From Albidovulum sediminis (GTDB lineage: Bacteria > Pseudomonadota > Alphaproteobacteria > Rhodobacterales > Rhodobacteraceae): DNA of 64,000 nucleotides. The stretch is from the NCBI RefSeq assembly GCF_025380365.1, contig NZ_JAOCQF010000001.1, forward strand, positions 1,848,245-1,912,244, given 5' to 3'. Below are positions 63,642 to 64,000 of the stretch, in pieces; within the stretch, counting starts at the first letter, position 1; every line of letters begins with the position of its first letter. The notes under the pieces are model-generated. The model was not told the origin of the DNA, searched no databases, and saw nothing but the letters and a program-made list of their open reading frames with translations. Position numbers and translations under genes: made by a program.

Positions 63642-64000
63642 CTACCGCGGCCAAGGAAGCGAATAGGTTTTCACATTGGTGAAGAACTTCATCGCCTCGG
63701 TCACGCCTTCCTTCACGCCGTTGCCTGAATCCTTGATGCCGCCGAAGGGCGATGTCTCGATCCGGTAGCCCGGCTGTTCCCAGATGTTCACCGTGCCGAC
63801 GTCCAGCCCCTCAATATAGGCCTGCATGCGGCGGAAATCGTTGGTGCAGACGCCCGAGGACAGGCCGAAGGGCGTGCCGTTCGAGATTCGCATCACCGCG
63901 GCGTCGTCATCGGGCACGCGGACGATGGGGACGATCGGCCCGAAGGTCTCCTCCATCACCAGTTCGCTGTCGTGAGGCACATGGTCCACCACGATGGGGG
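63642..64000 (-). CDS. phnY: Phosphonoacetaldehyde dehydrogenase, PhnY-like (5' part outside window)
   Basis: C-terminal 119 residues of an NAD-dependent aldehyde dehydrogenase. The catalytic Cys lies outside the window, but the family residues after it are seen: [13 protein letters not shown], then [12 protein letters not shown]. The end [21 protein letters not shown], followed by [21 protein letters not shown] (split here), closely resembles PhnY, which oxidises phosphonoacetaldehyde to phosphonoacetate. It is transcribed toward pbfA, 62 bases away. The open frame continues to the window edge. Confidence 0.88.
   Translation of the reverse strand, partial: PIVVDHVPHDSELVMEETFGPIVPIVRVPDDDAAVMRISNGTPFGLSSGVCTNDFRRMQAYIEGLDVGTVNIWEQPGYRIETSPFGGIKDSGNGVKEGVTEAMKFFTNVKTYSLPWPR

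Overview
This is a chromosomal segment of a high-GC alphaproteobacterium, most likely of the order Rhodobacterales (Rhodobacter/Roseobacter/Paracoccus relatives). The evidence is the strong C/G bias at third codon positions, the class I PHA granule genes (phaR, phaP, phaC, phaZ), thyX, DUF2842, DUF1194 and DUF2065 proteins typical of that group, a ParE of alphaproteobacterial type, and a dispersed TATTTG element often met in these genomes. Order level is as far as the sequence takes me. No rRNA, tRNA, CRISPR array, transposase, integrase or phage module was recognised.

Layout. 1-20.7 kb is mostly housekeeping: a cut aminotransferase, ferredoxin plus FG-GAP protein, the hflK-hflC-DUF2065-degQ envelope proteolysis operon, rpiA-gor, purA-DUF2842, thiamine diphosphokinase, an EamA exporter, a WYL regulator, GST-sdaA, secG and pyrG. 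An AT-richer orphan gene with a structured repeat follows pyrG. 20.7-22.6 kb holds small membrane, TerB and leaderless PhnD-like proteins and a probable broken lipoprotein gene. 22.6-30.9 kb is a nitrogen scavenging cluster: a polar amino-acid type ABC importer, then two glutamine-synthetase-like ligases around a glutamine amidotransferase, then a PuuB-like FAD oxidase. This is the gene content of a gamma-glutamylated amine pathway, with TTGATCAA palindromes in front of the catabolic genes.

30.9-35.4 kb is the polyhydroxyalkanoate locus, phaR-phaP-phaC facing phaZ. CTGC-N3-GCAG boxes that fit PhaR sit in the phaP promoter and in the phaC/phaZ divergent region. 35.4-38.3 kb has an alpha/beta hydrolase and thrS. 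38.4-40.9 kb is a four-gene bufferin-type operon: a DUF2282 cysteine-containing precursor peptide, a DUF692 (MNIO) enzyme, a DUF2063 partner and a DoxX membrane protein. This is the most distinctive natural-product-like system in the window. 41-52 kb mixes cspA, thyX, tandem DUF1194 proteins, a DUF1326/DUF2182 pair, a MarR/LdtR-like regulator, sdhE, an aspartate aminotransferase, a MATE pump and a GNAT enzyme. 52-56.7 kb has ppk2, a GST, a methyltransferase and parE.

After parE comes a clearly AT-rich zinc-ribbon membrane gene, a hairpin-dense spacer and a second copy of the structured repeat. From 57.7 kb to the end, all on the minus strand, is a 2-aminoethylphosphonate-type cluster: a fused permease, an ATPase and a binding protein, then a PbfA-like class III PLP enzyme and the C-terminal part of a PhnY-like phosphonoacetaldehyde dehydrogenase that runs off the window.

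Taken together the window describes a marine- or soil-type heterotroph that scavenges amines and phosphonates, stores carbon as PHA and phosphate as polyphosphate (Ppk2), and carries a peptide-based metal-defence operon.
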